A stretch of 33,273 nt of DNA from Bacteroidota bacterium (GCA_026390935.1 JAPLEZ010000112.1:1-33273), one strand, 5' to 3'; positions 17,413-26,562 are shown, counted from the first letter of the stretch. A program made the numbers and translations. The notes: generated from the letters alone by a model not told the origin.

Positions 17413-18003
17413 ATGGAAAAATTTATATCCTTAACCAGCACAGCAGTTCCTTTGTCGATAGAAAATATTGACACCGACCAAATTATTCCTGCGCGATTTT
17501 TAAAAGCAACAACTCGCGACGGGTTTGGCGAAAACTTATTCAGAGACTGGAGATACAACGCCGACAACACGCCAAAAGATTTCGTGTTGAACGATAAAAA
17601 ATATTCAGGAAAAATACTGGCTGCCGGAAAAAACTTCGGTTGCGGATCAAGTCGAGAACACGCCGCATGGGCCATTCACGATGCCGGATTCAAAGTAGTA
17701 GTATCGAGTTTCTTTGCTGATATTTTTAAAAACAATGCTTTGAACAACGGATTATTGCCTATCACGGTAAGTTCCGATTTTTTGAAAAAAATATTCACTG
17801 CTATTGATGCCGATCCTAAAGCAGAAATAAAAGTGGATTTGGAAAACCAAATCATTCAAATTGTTTCTTCCGGTGAGAAAGAATCTTTTGAAATCAATGC
17901 TTACAAAAAAACATGCATGATCAATGGTTATGACAACATTGATTATTTGTTGAGCATCAACGACAAAATCAAAGAATACGAAGCAAAAAGAACTATAGCT
18001 TAA
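17413..18003 (+). CDS. leuD: 3-isopropylmalate dehydratase small subunit
   Basis: This 196-residue swivel-domain partner of LeuC shows the family motifs [13 protein letters not shown] (about 18-30) and [17 protein letters not shown] (about 75-91), then [18 protein letters not shown]. Length is typical. It is tightly spaced between leuC (11 bases) and leuB (18 bases). Confidence 0.97.
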   Translation: MEKFISLTSTAVPLSIENIDTDQIIPARFLKATTRDGFGENLFRDWRYNADNTPKDFVLNDKKYSGKILAAGKNFGCGSSREHAAWAIHDAGFKVVVSSFFADIFKNNALNNGLLPITVSSDFLKKIFTAIDADPKAEIKVDLENQIIQIVSSGEKESFEINAYKKTCMINGYDNIDYLLSINDKIKEYEAKRTIA

Positions 18004-18021
18004 AATTTTAAAAACACTAAG

Positions 18022-19095
18022 ATGAACTTCAAAATTGCAGTAATTAAAGGTGATGGTATCGGACCCGAAATCGTTGACCAATCTATAAAAGTATTAAACG
18101 CCATTGCGAAAAGATTCAACCACAACTTTCAGTACACTGAAGTATTGATGGGTGCTTGCGCCATTGACGCTACAGGTGTTCCGCTACCTGATGAGACTTT
18201 AGAAGTTTGTAAAAATTCCGACGCTATTTTATTTGGCGCCATCGGTCATCCGAAATACGATAACGATCCAAACGCAAAAGTGCGTCCGGAACAAGGTCTA
18301 TTGAAAATCAGAAAAGAATTGGGCCTCTTCGCCAATATCCGTCCGGTGGAATATTTCCCGGCGCTGGCACATCTCTCTCCATTGAAATCAAGTGTTATTG
18401 AAGGATCTGATTTTGTTGTGATTCGTGAATTAACAGGTGGAATCTATTTTGGTGAAAAAGGAAAATCAGCAGATGGAAATACTGCTTTCGACAATTGTAC
18501 TTACTCAAAACATGAAATTACAAGAATTACTAAAGTAGCTTTTGATTTGGCGATGAAACGTCGGAAACACGTGACTTTAGTAGACAAAGCCAACGTTTTA
18601 GAAACATCAAGATTGTGGAGAGAAGTGGTGAAAGAATTTGCAGCTGGATATCCTGAAGTGACTTTAGAAATGATGTTTGTTGATAACGCAGCTATGCAAC
18701 TCATTCAAAATCCACGCAGATTTGATGTGGTGTTGACAGAAAATATGTTTGGTGATATTTTAACTGATGAAGCTTCTGTAATTACAGGATCAATTGGTTT
18801 ATTGCCTTCAGCTTCTACTGGAAGTAAAGTAGGATTGTACGAACCAATTCATGGTTCATACCCACAGGCAACTGGAAAAAACATTGCCAATCCTATTGGA
18901 ACAATATTATCGGCAGCATTGATGATTGAATCTGCTTTCAATTTAAATGAAGAAGCCAAAGCAATTCGCAAAGCAGTTGCTGACGCTATTGATGCCAATT
19001 GTTTGACCGAAGACTTAATTAAAACCGGTGCTAAATCAACCACTGAAGTTGGTGATTTTATAACGAAAAAGGTTTTAGAAGGAGTGTTGGCGTAA
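18022..19095 (+). CDS. leuB: 3-isopropylmalate dehydrogenase
   Basis: This 357-residue NAD-dependent enzyme oxidatively decarboxylates 3-isopropylmalate to 2-oxoisocaproate. The N-terminus [14 protein letters not shown], the [13 protein letters not shown] active-site segment, and the family signature [25 protein letters not shown] (about 238-262) are intact. It is the last gene of leuACDB and is followed 10 bases later by a dispersed repeat with hairpin. Confidence 0.97.
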   Translation: MNFKIAVIKGDGIGPEIVDQSIKVLNAIAKRFNHNFQYTEVLMGACAIDATGVPLPDETLEVCKNSDAILFGAIGHPKYDNDPNAKVRPEQGLLKIRKELGLFANIRPVEYFPALAHLSPLKSSVIEGSDFVVIRELTGGIYFGEKGKSADGNTAFDNCTYSKHEITRITKVAFDLAMKRRKHVTLVDKANVLETSRLWREVVKEFAAGYPEVTLEMMFVDNAAMQLIQNPRRFDVVLTENMFGDILTDEASVITGSIGLLPSASTGSKVGLYEPIHGSYPQATGKNIANPIGTILSAALMIESAFNLNEEAKAIRKAVADAIDANCLTEDLIKTGAKSTTEVGDFITKKVLEGVLA

Positions 19096-19104
19096 ACCAT
19101 TCTC

Positions 19105-19275
19105 TAAAATCCTCCTTGCCCTCGCACCATCAACACACTCCTCCTTTTCCAAAGGAGGAAGTTGGTTAGCTGGCATTTCCTAAAAAACATAAAATTCAAT
19201 GAATGAGTATTGCACTTCTCCCTTTGTAAAAGGGAGAGTGCGGTGGCTTGTGGTGCGACGGCAAGAGGGATTTTA
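19105..19275. repeat. Inverted pair of gene-end repeats (copies B and C) between convergent genes
   Basis: Two roughly 60-base copies of the AAAATCC element lie in opposite orientation. Copy B runs rightward from about 19105 to 19161 and has hairpin CCTCCTTT-TCC-AAAGGAGG (19140-19158). Copy C runs leftward from about 19275 to 19215 and has hairpin TCTCCCTTT-GTA-AAAGGGAGA (19217-19237). The arms match over most of their length, including a TTGCC-TCGCACCA segment, so they could also pair with each other. They lie between leuB and the aminopeptidase gene, and copy C touches the aminopeptidase stop codon. A terminator role for both strands is plausible. Confidence 0.65.
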
Positions 19276-20307
19276 CAACGTTGAATACCTCGACTTCAAA
19301 TAAGTCAGGTATTCCTTAAAATTCGAATGAAACTTCGTTTTGAATTCCTCTTCAAATAAATTCTGTTCTTCCCTATACATCACGTACGTAAGAAAAAAGT
19401 TGTTATTCGCTTCAAAATCGGGAGCGAAAACCTCTGCAAATCTTGCTCTGTTATAAAAGGGAATAGTATCGGCAGAAGTCGTGATTTGCTTTATTTTTGC
19501 TGATTTCTCCAATTTTTTCTGAGCATCAGGAAGCGCAATAAATCTTTCACTTTTATACAAAGAATCCAGCGACCTCATCCCTGTCAGCACATGAGTAGAA
19601 AACTTTTCAATGTCGGAGATATTTCCCAAATAATCTTGCATCTCTTTTGATTGCTCGCCGTACTTAAATTTCAAAAACAATACAGCACCTTGGTCGCCCA
19701 CAAACGTCGCCAAATTCTCGTTGTAAGTCACACTGTCCTTAATGTACAAAGTGCCATGAGTAAGCTCATGAATAATCAAACGCGCAATGGATCCCGGCGG
19801 ACTTTTCAGCATTCCCGATAAGATGGGATCTTTAAACCAACCCAAAGTTGAATATGCTTTTGCAGTGCCCAACTCCGTATCATAACCTTCTTCCTTGAGT
19901 TCGGCCAATTCCTTTTCAGCTCTTTCTTTTTTAAAATGACCCTTGTAAGTAAACTTCCCTAAAAAAGGAAAACGCCATTCGTAAGGTTTGAATTCGTAGG
20001 GTTTGCATGCAGTGATCACATACATAATAGGTTTTCCCTTTTGATCGTAAACCGTAGTATAGTTATCGCTTTTATAGATGCCTAAAGAATCAACAGCAAA
20101 TTGCTTGATCTCCTGAATGAGGAGCAGCTTCTTTTTTAAAGAATCGGGGAAAGATTTATCAGCCATCACCTCTTCAATAGGTTTAGCATCACGTATAATT
20201 TTTACCTGCCCAACGCCTTGGTTAATGCCATATAAAATTACGTTGCAGTTCCAAGCGCAAAAGGCGATGACTACCAATAAAATGCCGAGTAGAATTTTTT
20301 TAAACAC
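19273..20307 (-). CDS. Membrane-anchored putative aminopeptidase (Aminopep family)
   Basis: This 344-residue protein has one N-terminal hydrophobic segment (KILLGILLVVIAFCAW), then a gluzincin-like domain with H180-E-L-T-H184 and a likely third ligand E197 in YNENLATFVG. Spacing and the LATFVGDQGA segment match the predicted aminopeptidase family of bacteria (PF10023), which is poorly studied. The start is GTG (20307), supported by TATCTTTA three bases upstream. There is no clean lipobox. It is convergent with leuB and divergent from the helicase gene. Confidence 0.85.
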   Translation of the reverse strand: MFKKILLGILLVVIAFCAWNCNVILYGINQGVGQVKIIRDAKPIEEVMADKSFPDSLKKKLLLIQEIKQFAVDSLGIYKSDNYTTVYDQKGKPIMYVITACKPYEFKPYEWRFPFLGKFTYKGHFKKERAEKELAELKEEGYDTELGTAKAYSTLGWFKDPILSGMLKSPPGSIARLIIHELTHGTLYIKDSVTYNENLATFVGDQGAVLFLKFKYGEQSKEMQDYLGNISDIEKFSTHVLTGMRSLDSLYKSERFIALPDAQKKLEKSAKIKQITTSADTIPFYNRARFAEVFAPDFEANNNFFLTYVMYREEQNLFEEEFKTKFHSNFKEYLTYLKSRYSTL

Positions 20308-20310
20308 AGG

Positions 20311-20318
20311 TAAAGATA
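20311..20318 (-). promoter_or_regulatory. -7-like element before aminopeptidase gene
   Basis: On the minus strand this reads TATCTTTA (one base from TAnnTTTG), with three bases (CCT) before the GTG start. The same close placement occurs at several other genes here. Confidence 0.35.
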
Positions 20319-20324
20319 AAAATA

Positions 20325-20383
20325 AACCCCTGCTATTGTAATGTCCGGGAAGAAGAGGATTAGGAAACGCAATAGCAGGGGTT
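20325..20383. repeat. 14-bp inverted repeat in a divergent intergenic region
   Basis: AACCCCTGCTATTG (20325-20338) and CAATAGCAGGGGTT (20370-20383) are perfect complements separated by 31 bases. They lie between the divergent aminopeptidase and helicase starts, upstream of both. On the minus strand the structure is followed by TATTTTTATCTTT, which would suit a terminator of some upstream minus-strand transcript, but no gene is seen there. It could equally be an operator or a folded leader. Confidence 0.6.
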
Positions 20384-20502
20384 AGCTGAATTTAAAAAAG
20401 AACAGGTACGATTACTTATATCTAAGACAAATAAAAATTTATTTGGTTGCCTGAAATTCAAATAAATCTTTTTTAAAGAGAGAAAATTTGTACTTTTCAA
20501 GG

Positions 20503-23500
20503 GTGGAAGTACATGACAAAAAATTTCTGGTTTATAGATCATCTGCGGGTTCTGGCAAAACCTTCACCCTCGTGAAAGAATATTTGTCAATTGTACTAAA
20601 AGAAGAAAGTCCCTACTCCTTCCGCTACATTTTAGCAGTTACTTTTACCAACAAAGCAGCCAATGAAATGAAAGAAAGGGTGTTGAGCAGCTTAAACGCT
20701 TTTGCCAACAATGAAATTCTTTCTTCAGGTGAAAAAACAATGATGAGTATCTTGCAACATGAACTCTTTGTTGGCGAAGAATTCATTCGCGAAAAATCAA
20801 AAAACGTCATCACAGCCATCCTCCACAATTACGGCGATTTTAATATTACCACCATTGATAAATTCATGTTGCGTGTAGTTCGCGCCTTTGCTCATGAATT
20901 GAAATTACCTGTGAATTTTGAAGTGGAACTCGACGAAGAGTCATTGATTTCACGTGCTGTTGACGGATTAATCGCCAAAGTTGGCGAAGACCCCGAACTC
21001 ACCGCCGCACTATTAAAATACTCGAAGTTTCAGGCCGAAGAAGAGAAATCATGGAACATTGAAAAAGAACTGAAAGAAGTAGCGCCTCAATTGCTAAAGG
21101 AACAAGGCTACCGACACATTCAAAAACTCCGCAATTTTGATCTCGCACATTTTGTGGAGCTGAATAAAGAATATTCTGAAAAGATAAAAGTGTATGAAAA
21201 CAAGCTGAAAAATCTTGCCACAAAAGCACTTCAACTCATCCATCAGCAAGGCCTCAACGGCGAAGAATTTTATAAAGGGAAAAACGGACTCTATTCGGTG
21301 TTTAAAAAAGCAAGTACCAATAGTTTCGATAAACTTAAAAACAATGCCTCCTTTGCTGCTGTTCAGGAAGACAAGTGGTATGCAGGCAAAACCAGTAAAG
21401 AAGACAGCGCGAAAATTGATGCGATAAAGTTGGATCTCAAAAAGATAGTGGATGAAATTTCAACCATCGTCAGCGAAGAGCAAAAAGACTATGAATTGAA
21501 TCTGCTTATCAGTCAGAATTTATACGCCGTAGCCCTCTTAAATGAAATTGAAAAAATTATTGAAAACCTTAGAGCCGAAAATAACTCGGTGCACATTTCA
21601 GAGTTCAATAAAAGAATTTTAGACATCGTCCTCACCCAACCTATTCCCTTTGTTTACGAGCGAATAGGAGAAAAATACAAGCATTATTTAATTGACGAAT
21701 TTCAAGACACCTCTGTTTTGCAATGGCAAAATTTATTGCCACTCATCGACAATGCGCTTGCCTCAGGCAACAAAAATTTAGTGGTGGGTGATGCCAAGCA
21801 AGCCATTTATCGCTGGCGCGGCGGCGATGTAGAGCAGTTTGCCAACATAGGCTCCACCGCAATTGCCAGCAATTCAAACGTTCAGGAACGACTGGAATCG
21901 ATCAACCGTAATTTCGAAGAAAAAATCTTGAGTCAGAATTTCCGCTCTACTAAAAACGTGATCGCATTCAATAATTTATTTTTTGAAAAAATACTCGATA
22001 TTCTTCCTCCACAACTGAAAGAATTTTACAAAGACTATTTTCAAGAAGATGAATACGCTAAGGATGGCGGGTATGTTCGATTGACAAAACTAGAAGAAAA
22101 GAGCGACGAATACACAGAAAGAACGCTGCAAGAAATTAAATTAATTGTTCATGATGCTGTTAGCAGAGGCTACCTATACTCCGATATTGCTGTGCTCAGT
22201 CGACGAAATGAAAACGGAAATATTGTAGCTGATTTTCTCACAGAAAATAACATCCCTGTGGTTTCATCGGAAAGCTTGTTGCTGCACAAAAACAAACAAG
22301 TACAACTTATCATCGCCCTGCTTGAACTCTCCTTCAATCCTCAAAACAAACCGGCGCTAATCAAAGCCATCAGCATTTTACACAGCATTGGATTTATCAA
22401 AGGTGAGCTACATGTTGAGTTTGAAAAGCAAAGTAAAAGTCCTCAACTCTTTTTTAATTTACTACAAGAAAACGGTATTGATTTAAAGCATTTTCAATTT
22501 CTATCCTTGCCTGAAATTGTTCAGCTGTGGGTCAATAAATTGCAGTTGAACAACAACGATCCGTACCTCGTTCAGCTGTTTGATTGTGCCAATCAGTACG
22601 CCATTCAAAACGGTCCGGATACCGGTCGTTTTCTCGAGTGGTGGCAAGAAAAAGGAGAGAAATTATCGGTGCAAATGAGCGACGATGAAAATGCGGTAAA
22701 GATAAGCTCCATCCACAAATCCAAAGGTTTGGAGTTTCCAATTGTCATACTTCCCTTTACCGACACCAAGATATACCGAACAGAAAATATATGGCTCGAT
22801 CAGGAAAGTGAAGCCCTACCTTCTGCCTATGTGAAAGCCAAAAAATCATTGGAAGAAACCGATTTTTCAGGCACCTTCACCGATGAGCAAAACAAAATGC
22901 TGCTAGACCAAATCAATGTGATGTATGTAGCTATGACGAGGGCTAAAAACGAAATGTACATTTTCTCAAAACCCGGAAAAAATAGTGCTTCTCCTCAAAA
23001 TACTGCCGACTTGCTGGAGCTTTGTTTTCAGGAAAATCCCGCTGCTATTTTTGAATTGGGAAAGAGAAGTCTGCGCGCAAAAAGTACTGCTCTTGCGAGT
23101 GAAAAAATCACGCCTTCGTCGCATGTTTCCAATAGCTGGCGGGAACACATAATGATTAGCCGACAAGCGCCAACCCTATGGGATGCTGTGAGTCCGAAAG
23201 AATATGGAAATGTCATTCATAGCATTTTTGCTAAAATGGATTATGAAACACAACTTCAAACAGTGTTGAATGAAGCGATGGCCGACGGATTGATTGACGA
23301 CAGCAAAGGAGCTGAACTCGCAACAAAAATTCGTTCGCTGTTGAATCATCCTCAAATTAAACCTTTGTTTGAGGAAGGTGCTATCATTAAAAAAGAACAG
23401 GAAATCATCACCGATCAAGGCGAAATCATTCGTCCCGACCGAGTTGTTGAACTAAAAAATGGAATTTCCTTACTCGACTTCAAAACTGGTGAAGGCAATG

Positions 23501-23616
23501 AAAGTCATCACAAACAAATCAAAAAATACGCCTTTCATTTGTCGAAAATCACCAGCAAACCCATCAAATGCTACCTCCTATACATTGAAAACAATGAGGT
23601 AGTAGAAGTAAATTGA
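20503..23616 (+). CDS. UvrD/AddA-like helicase-nuclease
   Basis: This is a large DNA repair enzyme. All superfamily 1 motifs are visible: Walker A SSAGSGKT near the N-terminus, LIDEFQDTS, VVGDAKQAIYRWRGGD, SQNFRS, HKSKGLEFPIVILPF and VAMTRAKNEMYIF. The C-terminal 100 residues carry an intact PD-(D/E)xK RecB-type nuclease (RPDRVV, then LLDFKTG; catalytic D984, D997 and K999 counted from the TTG start at 20488). It should unwind and resect broken DNA ends, probably with an AddB-like partner that is not in this window. No in-frame ATG exists near the start: TTG 20488 gives 1042 residues and GTG 20503 gives 1037. I prefer GTG because a TACTTTTC element sits just before it. Confidence 0.9.
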   Translation: MEVHDKKFLVYRSSAGSGKTFTLVKEYLSIVLKEESPYSFRYILAVTFTNKAANEMKERVLSSLNAFANNEILSSGEKTMMSILQHELFVGEEFIREKSKNVITAILHNYGDFNITTIDKFMLRVVRAFAHELKLPVNFEVELDEESLISRAVDGLIAKVGEDPELTAALLKYSKFQAEEEKSWNIEKELKEVAPQLLKEQGYRHIQKLRNFDLAHFVELNKEYSEKIKVYENKLKNLATKALQLIHQQGLNGEEFYKGKNGLYSVFKKASTNSFDKLKNNASFAAVQEDKWYAGKTSKEDSAKIDAIKLDLKKIVDEISTIVSEEQKDYELNLLISQNLYAVALLNEIEKIIENLRAENNSVHISEFNKRILDIVLTQPIPFVYERIGEKYKHYLIDEFQDTSVLQWQNLLPLIDNALASGNKNLVVGDAKQAIYRWRGGDVEQFANIGSTAIASNSNVQERLESINRNFEEKILSQNFRSTKNVIAFNNLFFEKILDILPPQLKEFYKDYFQEDEYAKDGGYVRLTKLEEKSDEYTERTLQEIKLIVHDAVSRGYLYSDIAVLSRRNENGNIVADFLTENNIPVVSSESLLLHKNKQVQLIIALLELSFNPQNKPALIKAISILHSIGFIKGELHVEFEKQSKSPQLFFNLLQENGIDLKHFQFLSLPEIVQLWVNKLQLNNNDPYLVQLFDCANQYAIQNGPDTGRFLEWWQEKGEKLSVQMSDDENAVKISSIHKSKGLEFPIVILPFTDTKIYRTENIWLDQESEALPSAYVKAKKSLEETDFSGTFTDEQNKMLLDQINVMYVAMTRAKNEMYIFSKPGKNSASPQNTADLLELCFQENPAAIFELGKRSLRAKSTALASEKITPSSHVSNSWREHIMISRQAPTLWDAVSPKEYGNVIHSIFAKMDYETQLQTVLNEAMADGLIDDSKGAELATKIRSLLNHPQIKPLFEEGAIIKKEQEIITDQGEIIRPDRVVELKNGISLLDFKTGEGNESHHKQIKKYAFHLSKITSKPIKCYLLYIENNEVVEVN

Positions 23617-23658
23617 GGCAACCCTATGAAATTAAGTTCGTCTAACGCGCATAAATTG

Positions 23659-23666
23659 TATATTTG
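23659..23666 (+). promoter_or_regulatory. TAnnTTTG-type -7 element before first paralogous lipoprotein
   Basis: TATATTTG, followed by CATC and the ATG at 23671, is an exact consensus match. A TTCG at 23637-23640, 18 bases upstream, is a weak -33 candidate. It supports 23671 over the upstream ATG at 23626 as the start. Confidence 0.5.
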
Positions 23667-23670
23667 CATC

Positions 23671-24474
23671 ATGCGTTTAAAAAGTTCAATAGTCGCTTTC
23701 TCCTTGATTCTGTTCATCGGAATGGCTCTTGCATCCTGCTTTAAACCCAGAACCGACACCAACGATACCGACACTTCAATTGCCCAAAACTACAGCAATA
23801 TTGAGCAAAACAACAACGAAATAAACAATATCGTTATTGAAGTAATGGAAAAAGATACCCTCACTTCTTTAAAAACCAGCGACGCTGGAGATCTTTTATC
23901 CTCTTGTGTTAACTTCCATAAAACTATTTACAACGATTCTATTTTTATTTTGATTGACTTTGGAACCAACAATTGCCTTTGCAACGACCAAAAATACAGA
24001 AGAGGAAAAATTGCGATCCGCGCACTTAAAAACAAAACCTGGGCTAAAGCCGAAACCATTGATTTTTACGTTAACGACAATCGTCTTGAAGGATCAAGAA
24101 TTCTTTCTAAAGGTTCTTTGCTGGAAATAAGTGTGAAGGGATCCACCAAAATCACTTTAGGTGACACCGCCACCTTTACAGAAAGTTTTGAAAGAACCAT
24201 CATGATGACAGAAGGCTACCTTACTCCCGATGTCAGCGATGATCTTTTTTCAATTACAGGAAAGACATCCGGTTATTCAAAAAATGGATCTTACACAACA
24301 GAAATTGTTTCACCACTCAAAAGAAAACGAACTTGCTTAAACATTATAAGTGGCGTATTGGAAATTAAACCTGAAGGAAAATTAAAACGCCTTGTCGACT
24401 TTGGTAATGGCGATTGTGATAACTTAGTCACCTTATCTGTTGGAAAATATTCCAAGATCATTTCGTTAAAATAG
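23671..24474 (+). CDS. Hypothetical lipoprotein, paralogue of the next gene
   Basis: From the ATG at 23671 this is 267 residues with a lipoprotein signal (SLILFIGMALASC). An upstream ATG (23626) would add 15 residues before it. I cannot name the family. The mature protein contains two related beta-like blocks: LIDFGTNNCLCNDQKYRRGKI (mid-part) and LVDFGNGDCDNLVTLSVG (C-terminus). The neighbouring gene at 24566 has the same two blocks in the same positions, so the two arose by duplication. It ends in an intrinsic terminator that overlaps its stop codon, so the paralogues are separately transcribed. Confidence 0.82.
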   Translation: MRLKSSIVAFSLILFIGMALASCFKPRTDTNDTDTSIAQNYSNIEQNNNEINNIVIEVMEKDTLTSLKTSDAGDLLSSCVNFHKTIYNDSIFILIDFGTNNCLCNDQKYRRGKIAIRALKNKTWAKAETIDFYVNDNRLEGSRILSKGSLLEISVKGSTKITLGDTATFTESFERTIMMTEGYLTPDVSDDLFSITGKTSGYSKNGSYTTEIVSPLKRKRTCLNIISGVLEIKPEGKLKRLVDFGNGDCDNLVTLSVGKYSKIISLK

Positions 24475-24501
24475 TCTGAACCTTGATTCAGACTTTTTTT
24501 T
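24473..24501 (+). terminator. Intrinsic terminator after first paralogous lipoprotein
   Basis: Hairpin AGTCTGAA (24473-24480), loop CCTTGA, TTCAGACT (24487-24494), then a run of eight T. The left arm overlaps the TAG stop codon. Confidence 0.9.
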
Positions 24502-24565
24502 CTTCCCTCTAGCAACCATTCAAAATATAGTTGGTCTTACTAAAAAACTAACTCATTTATCTCTT

Positions 24566-25399
24566 ATGAAAACACAAACTTTTGTAAAAAGCGGATTGAT
24601 CCTCCTCACCTCTTTCGGATTATTATTGACGTCATGTAAAAAAGATGATAATAGCACAACAGCTGCTGAAGATCATGCTATGTCGGAACAAACCGCTGAC
24701 GACATGGATGCAATTGCTGATGAAGCAGAAAGTTCAAACAAACTTTCATCTTTCAAAACCGATGAAGTTGATGGAATTTTAGCCGACTCAGTAGTGATAA
24801 CAAAAACAATTAAAGGAGACACGATTTCAGTGACTGTTGATTTTGGTACAACAGGTATCGTTTGTAAAGACGGAAAAACAAGAAAAGGAAAAATTAAATT
24901 CTACAGAATAGGAAATCCATTGAACCAAGGTTCAGTTAGAATAGCTACCACAGATGGCTACTCTGTAAACGGCAACGGCGTGGTAGCACAAAGAACTGTT
25001 ACTTTCAATGGTTTACAAGCTACCAACGGACATCCGAGCTGGAATATCGCAGCTAGTTATACCATCACTTTGGCTGACGGATCAGGAACAATCACTGGAA
25101 CTACAGCTCGTTTGAGAGAATGGTCGGAAGGTTCATCAACACCTTTAGTTAGAGCTGACGACGTATTTATCGTATCAGGAACAGCTTCAGGAACAAAAGC
25201 AAACGGTACTGAAGTTGCAGTTGAAATCACCACCCCTTTAACATTCAAAGCATCTTGTCACCAAATCGTTAGTGGTGTAATTAAAATCACTCCTTCAGAA
25301 AAAGAAACAAGAACCATAGATTTCGGAACAGGCGACTGTGACGATACAGTAACTGTAACTGTTGGTAAAAAAACAAAAACCTTTACTGCTAAAAAATAA
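24566..25399 (+). CDS. Hypothetical lipoprotein, second paralogue
   Basis: This 277-residue protein has a lipoprotein signal (SGLILLTSFGLLLTSC), then an acidic stretch rich in D, E and A (about 30-60), then the blocks VDFGTTGIVCKDGKTRKGKI and IDFGTGDCDDTVTVTVG. Related DFG-C-DG-RKGKI sequences occur in uncharacterised Bacteroidota surface proteins, as far as I recall. It shares the overall layout of its neighbour at 23671 but is clearly diverged. No catalytic motif is visible. It ends at a strong terminator 33 bases downstream. Confidence 0.82.
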   Translation: MKTQTFVKSGLILLTSFGLLLTSCKKDDNSTTAAEDHAMSEQTADDMDAIADEAESSNKLSSFKTDEVDGILADSVVITKTIKGDTISVTVDFGTTGIVCKDGKTRKGKIKFYRIGNPLNQGSVRIATTDGYSVNGNGVVAQRTVTFNGLQATNGHPSWNIAASYTITLADGSGTITGTTARLREWSEGSSTPLVRADDVFIVSGTASGTKANGTEVAVEITTPLTFKASCHQIVSGVIKITPSEKETRTIDFGTGDCDDTVTVTVGKKTKTFTAKK

Positions 25400-25431
25400 T
25401 CGATCTCCAGTACATATAGGTTAAGTTAGGA

Positions 25432-25460
25432 AAACCCCGATCCGTCGGGGTTTTTCTTTT
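25432..25460 (+). terminator. Intrinsic terminator after second paralogous lipoprotein
   Basis: Hairpin AAAACCCCGA (25432-25441), loop TCCG, TCGGGGTTTT (25446-25455), followed by T-rich sequence. The GC-rich stem and U-run are textbook. Confidence 0.92.
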
Positions 25461-25570
25461 ATACACACCCTCCTCATAAAATTTGTCGATTCATGCATTG
25501 AGATTAACTTTTCCACATTCTGCACAGACTGATTTTTTGTTTTTAAATTCGTTGAAATCAATTTTACATC

Positions 25571-26509
25571 ATGATAAAAGAACACCACAAATGCCTTATT
25601 ATTGGCGCCGGACCAGCAGGATACACAGCAGCAATTTACGCAGCAAGAGCAGATTTGAAACCAGTAATGTATGTAGGAATGCAACCAGGCGGGCAGCTGA
25701 TGGACACTACTGAAGTGGACAATTTCCCTGGATATCCCAAAGGTGTTGAAGGTCCGCAGATGATGGAAGATTTCCGCGGTCAGGCTGAAAGATTTGGAAC
25801 TGATGTAAGAACAGGCTTGGTGACCGAAGTATTTTTGAATGAGAATCCTAAGAGAGTGCTTGTTGAAGACAAAGCTGAAATCACAGCCGACACAATAATT
25901 ATTTGCACAGGAGCTACTGCAAAATGGCTCGGATTGGAATCAGAAGAAAGATTAAAAAGCGGCGGAGTTTCTGCTTGTGCAGTATGCGACGGATTTTTCT
26001 ACCGCAACCAGGTAGTGGCTATTGTGGGTGCCGGAGATACTGCTTGTGAGGAAGCTTCATACCTTTCAAAAATTTGCAAGAAAGTAATCATGTTGGTGAG
26101 AAAAGACAGCTTCCGCGCTTCCAAAGCAATGAAACACCGAGTGGAAAACACACCAAATATTGAAATTCATTACAGCACTGAAACCGTTGAAGTTTTAGGT
26201 CAGCAAACAGTAGAAGGCGTTAAAGTAAAAAATAATGTAACTGGCGCCGAACAAGTAATTGAAGTAACAGGATTTTTTGTGGCCATTGGTCACAAACCGA
26301 ACACTGGCATTTTCAAAGGTCAGCTGGACATGGATGAAAACGGTTATTTAATTACTCAGCCTGATAGCACTTACACCAACATTGAAGGTGTATTTGCAGA
26401 GGGCGATGTGCAGGATCATAAATACCGTCAGGCAGTTACTGCTGCTGGAACAGGTTGCATGGCGGCATTGGATGCTGAAAGATGGTTGGCGGCTAAAGGA
26501 GATCATTAG
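25571..26509 (+). CDS. trxB: Thioredoxin-disulfide reductase
   Basis: This 312-residue flavoenzyme passes electrons from NADPH to thioredoxin. The N-terminal FAD-binding motif GAGPAGYTAAIYAARA, the redox pair C136-A-V-C139 (CAVCDGFFYR), the NADPH-binding GAGDTACEEASYL, and the C-terminal EGVFAEGDVQDHKYRQAVTAAGTGCMAA are all intact, and the length is typical. It is monocistronic with no clear TAnnTTTG box. It is followed by the hairpin array and is convergent with the TonB-receptor operon. Confidence 0.97.
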   Translation: MIKEHHKCLIIGAGPAGYTAAIYAARADLKPVMYVGMQPGGQLMDTTEVDNFPGYPKGVEGPQMMEDFRGQAERFGTDVRTGLVTEVFLNENPKRVLVEDKAEITADTIIICTGATAKWLGLESEERLKSGGVSACAVCDGFFYRNQVVAIVGAGDTACEEASYLSKICKKVIMLVRKDSFRASKAMKHRVENTPNIEIHYSTETVEVLGQQTVEGVKVKNNVTGAEQVIEVTGFFVAIGHKPNTGIFKGQLDMDENGYLITQPDSTYTNIEGVFAEGDVQDHKYRQAVTAAGTGCMAALDAERWLAAKGDH

Positions 26510-26562
26510 TTGATGTGAAGTGGCGATAGGTCCTTCCTTCGTCAGGATGACACACTCCGTAG

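Noticed and set aside
23626-23670. Upstream ATG start for the first paralogous lipoprotein
   Set aside because: It would place 15 residues before the lipoprotein signal and spans the TATATTTG element.
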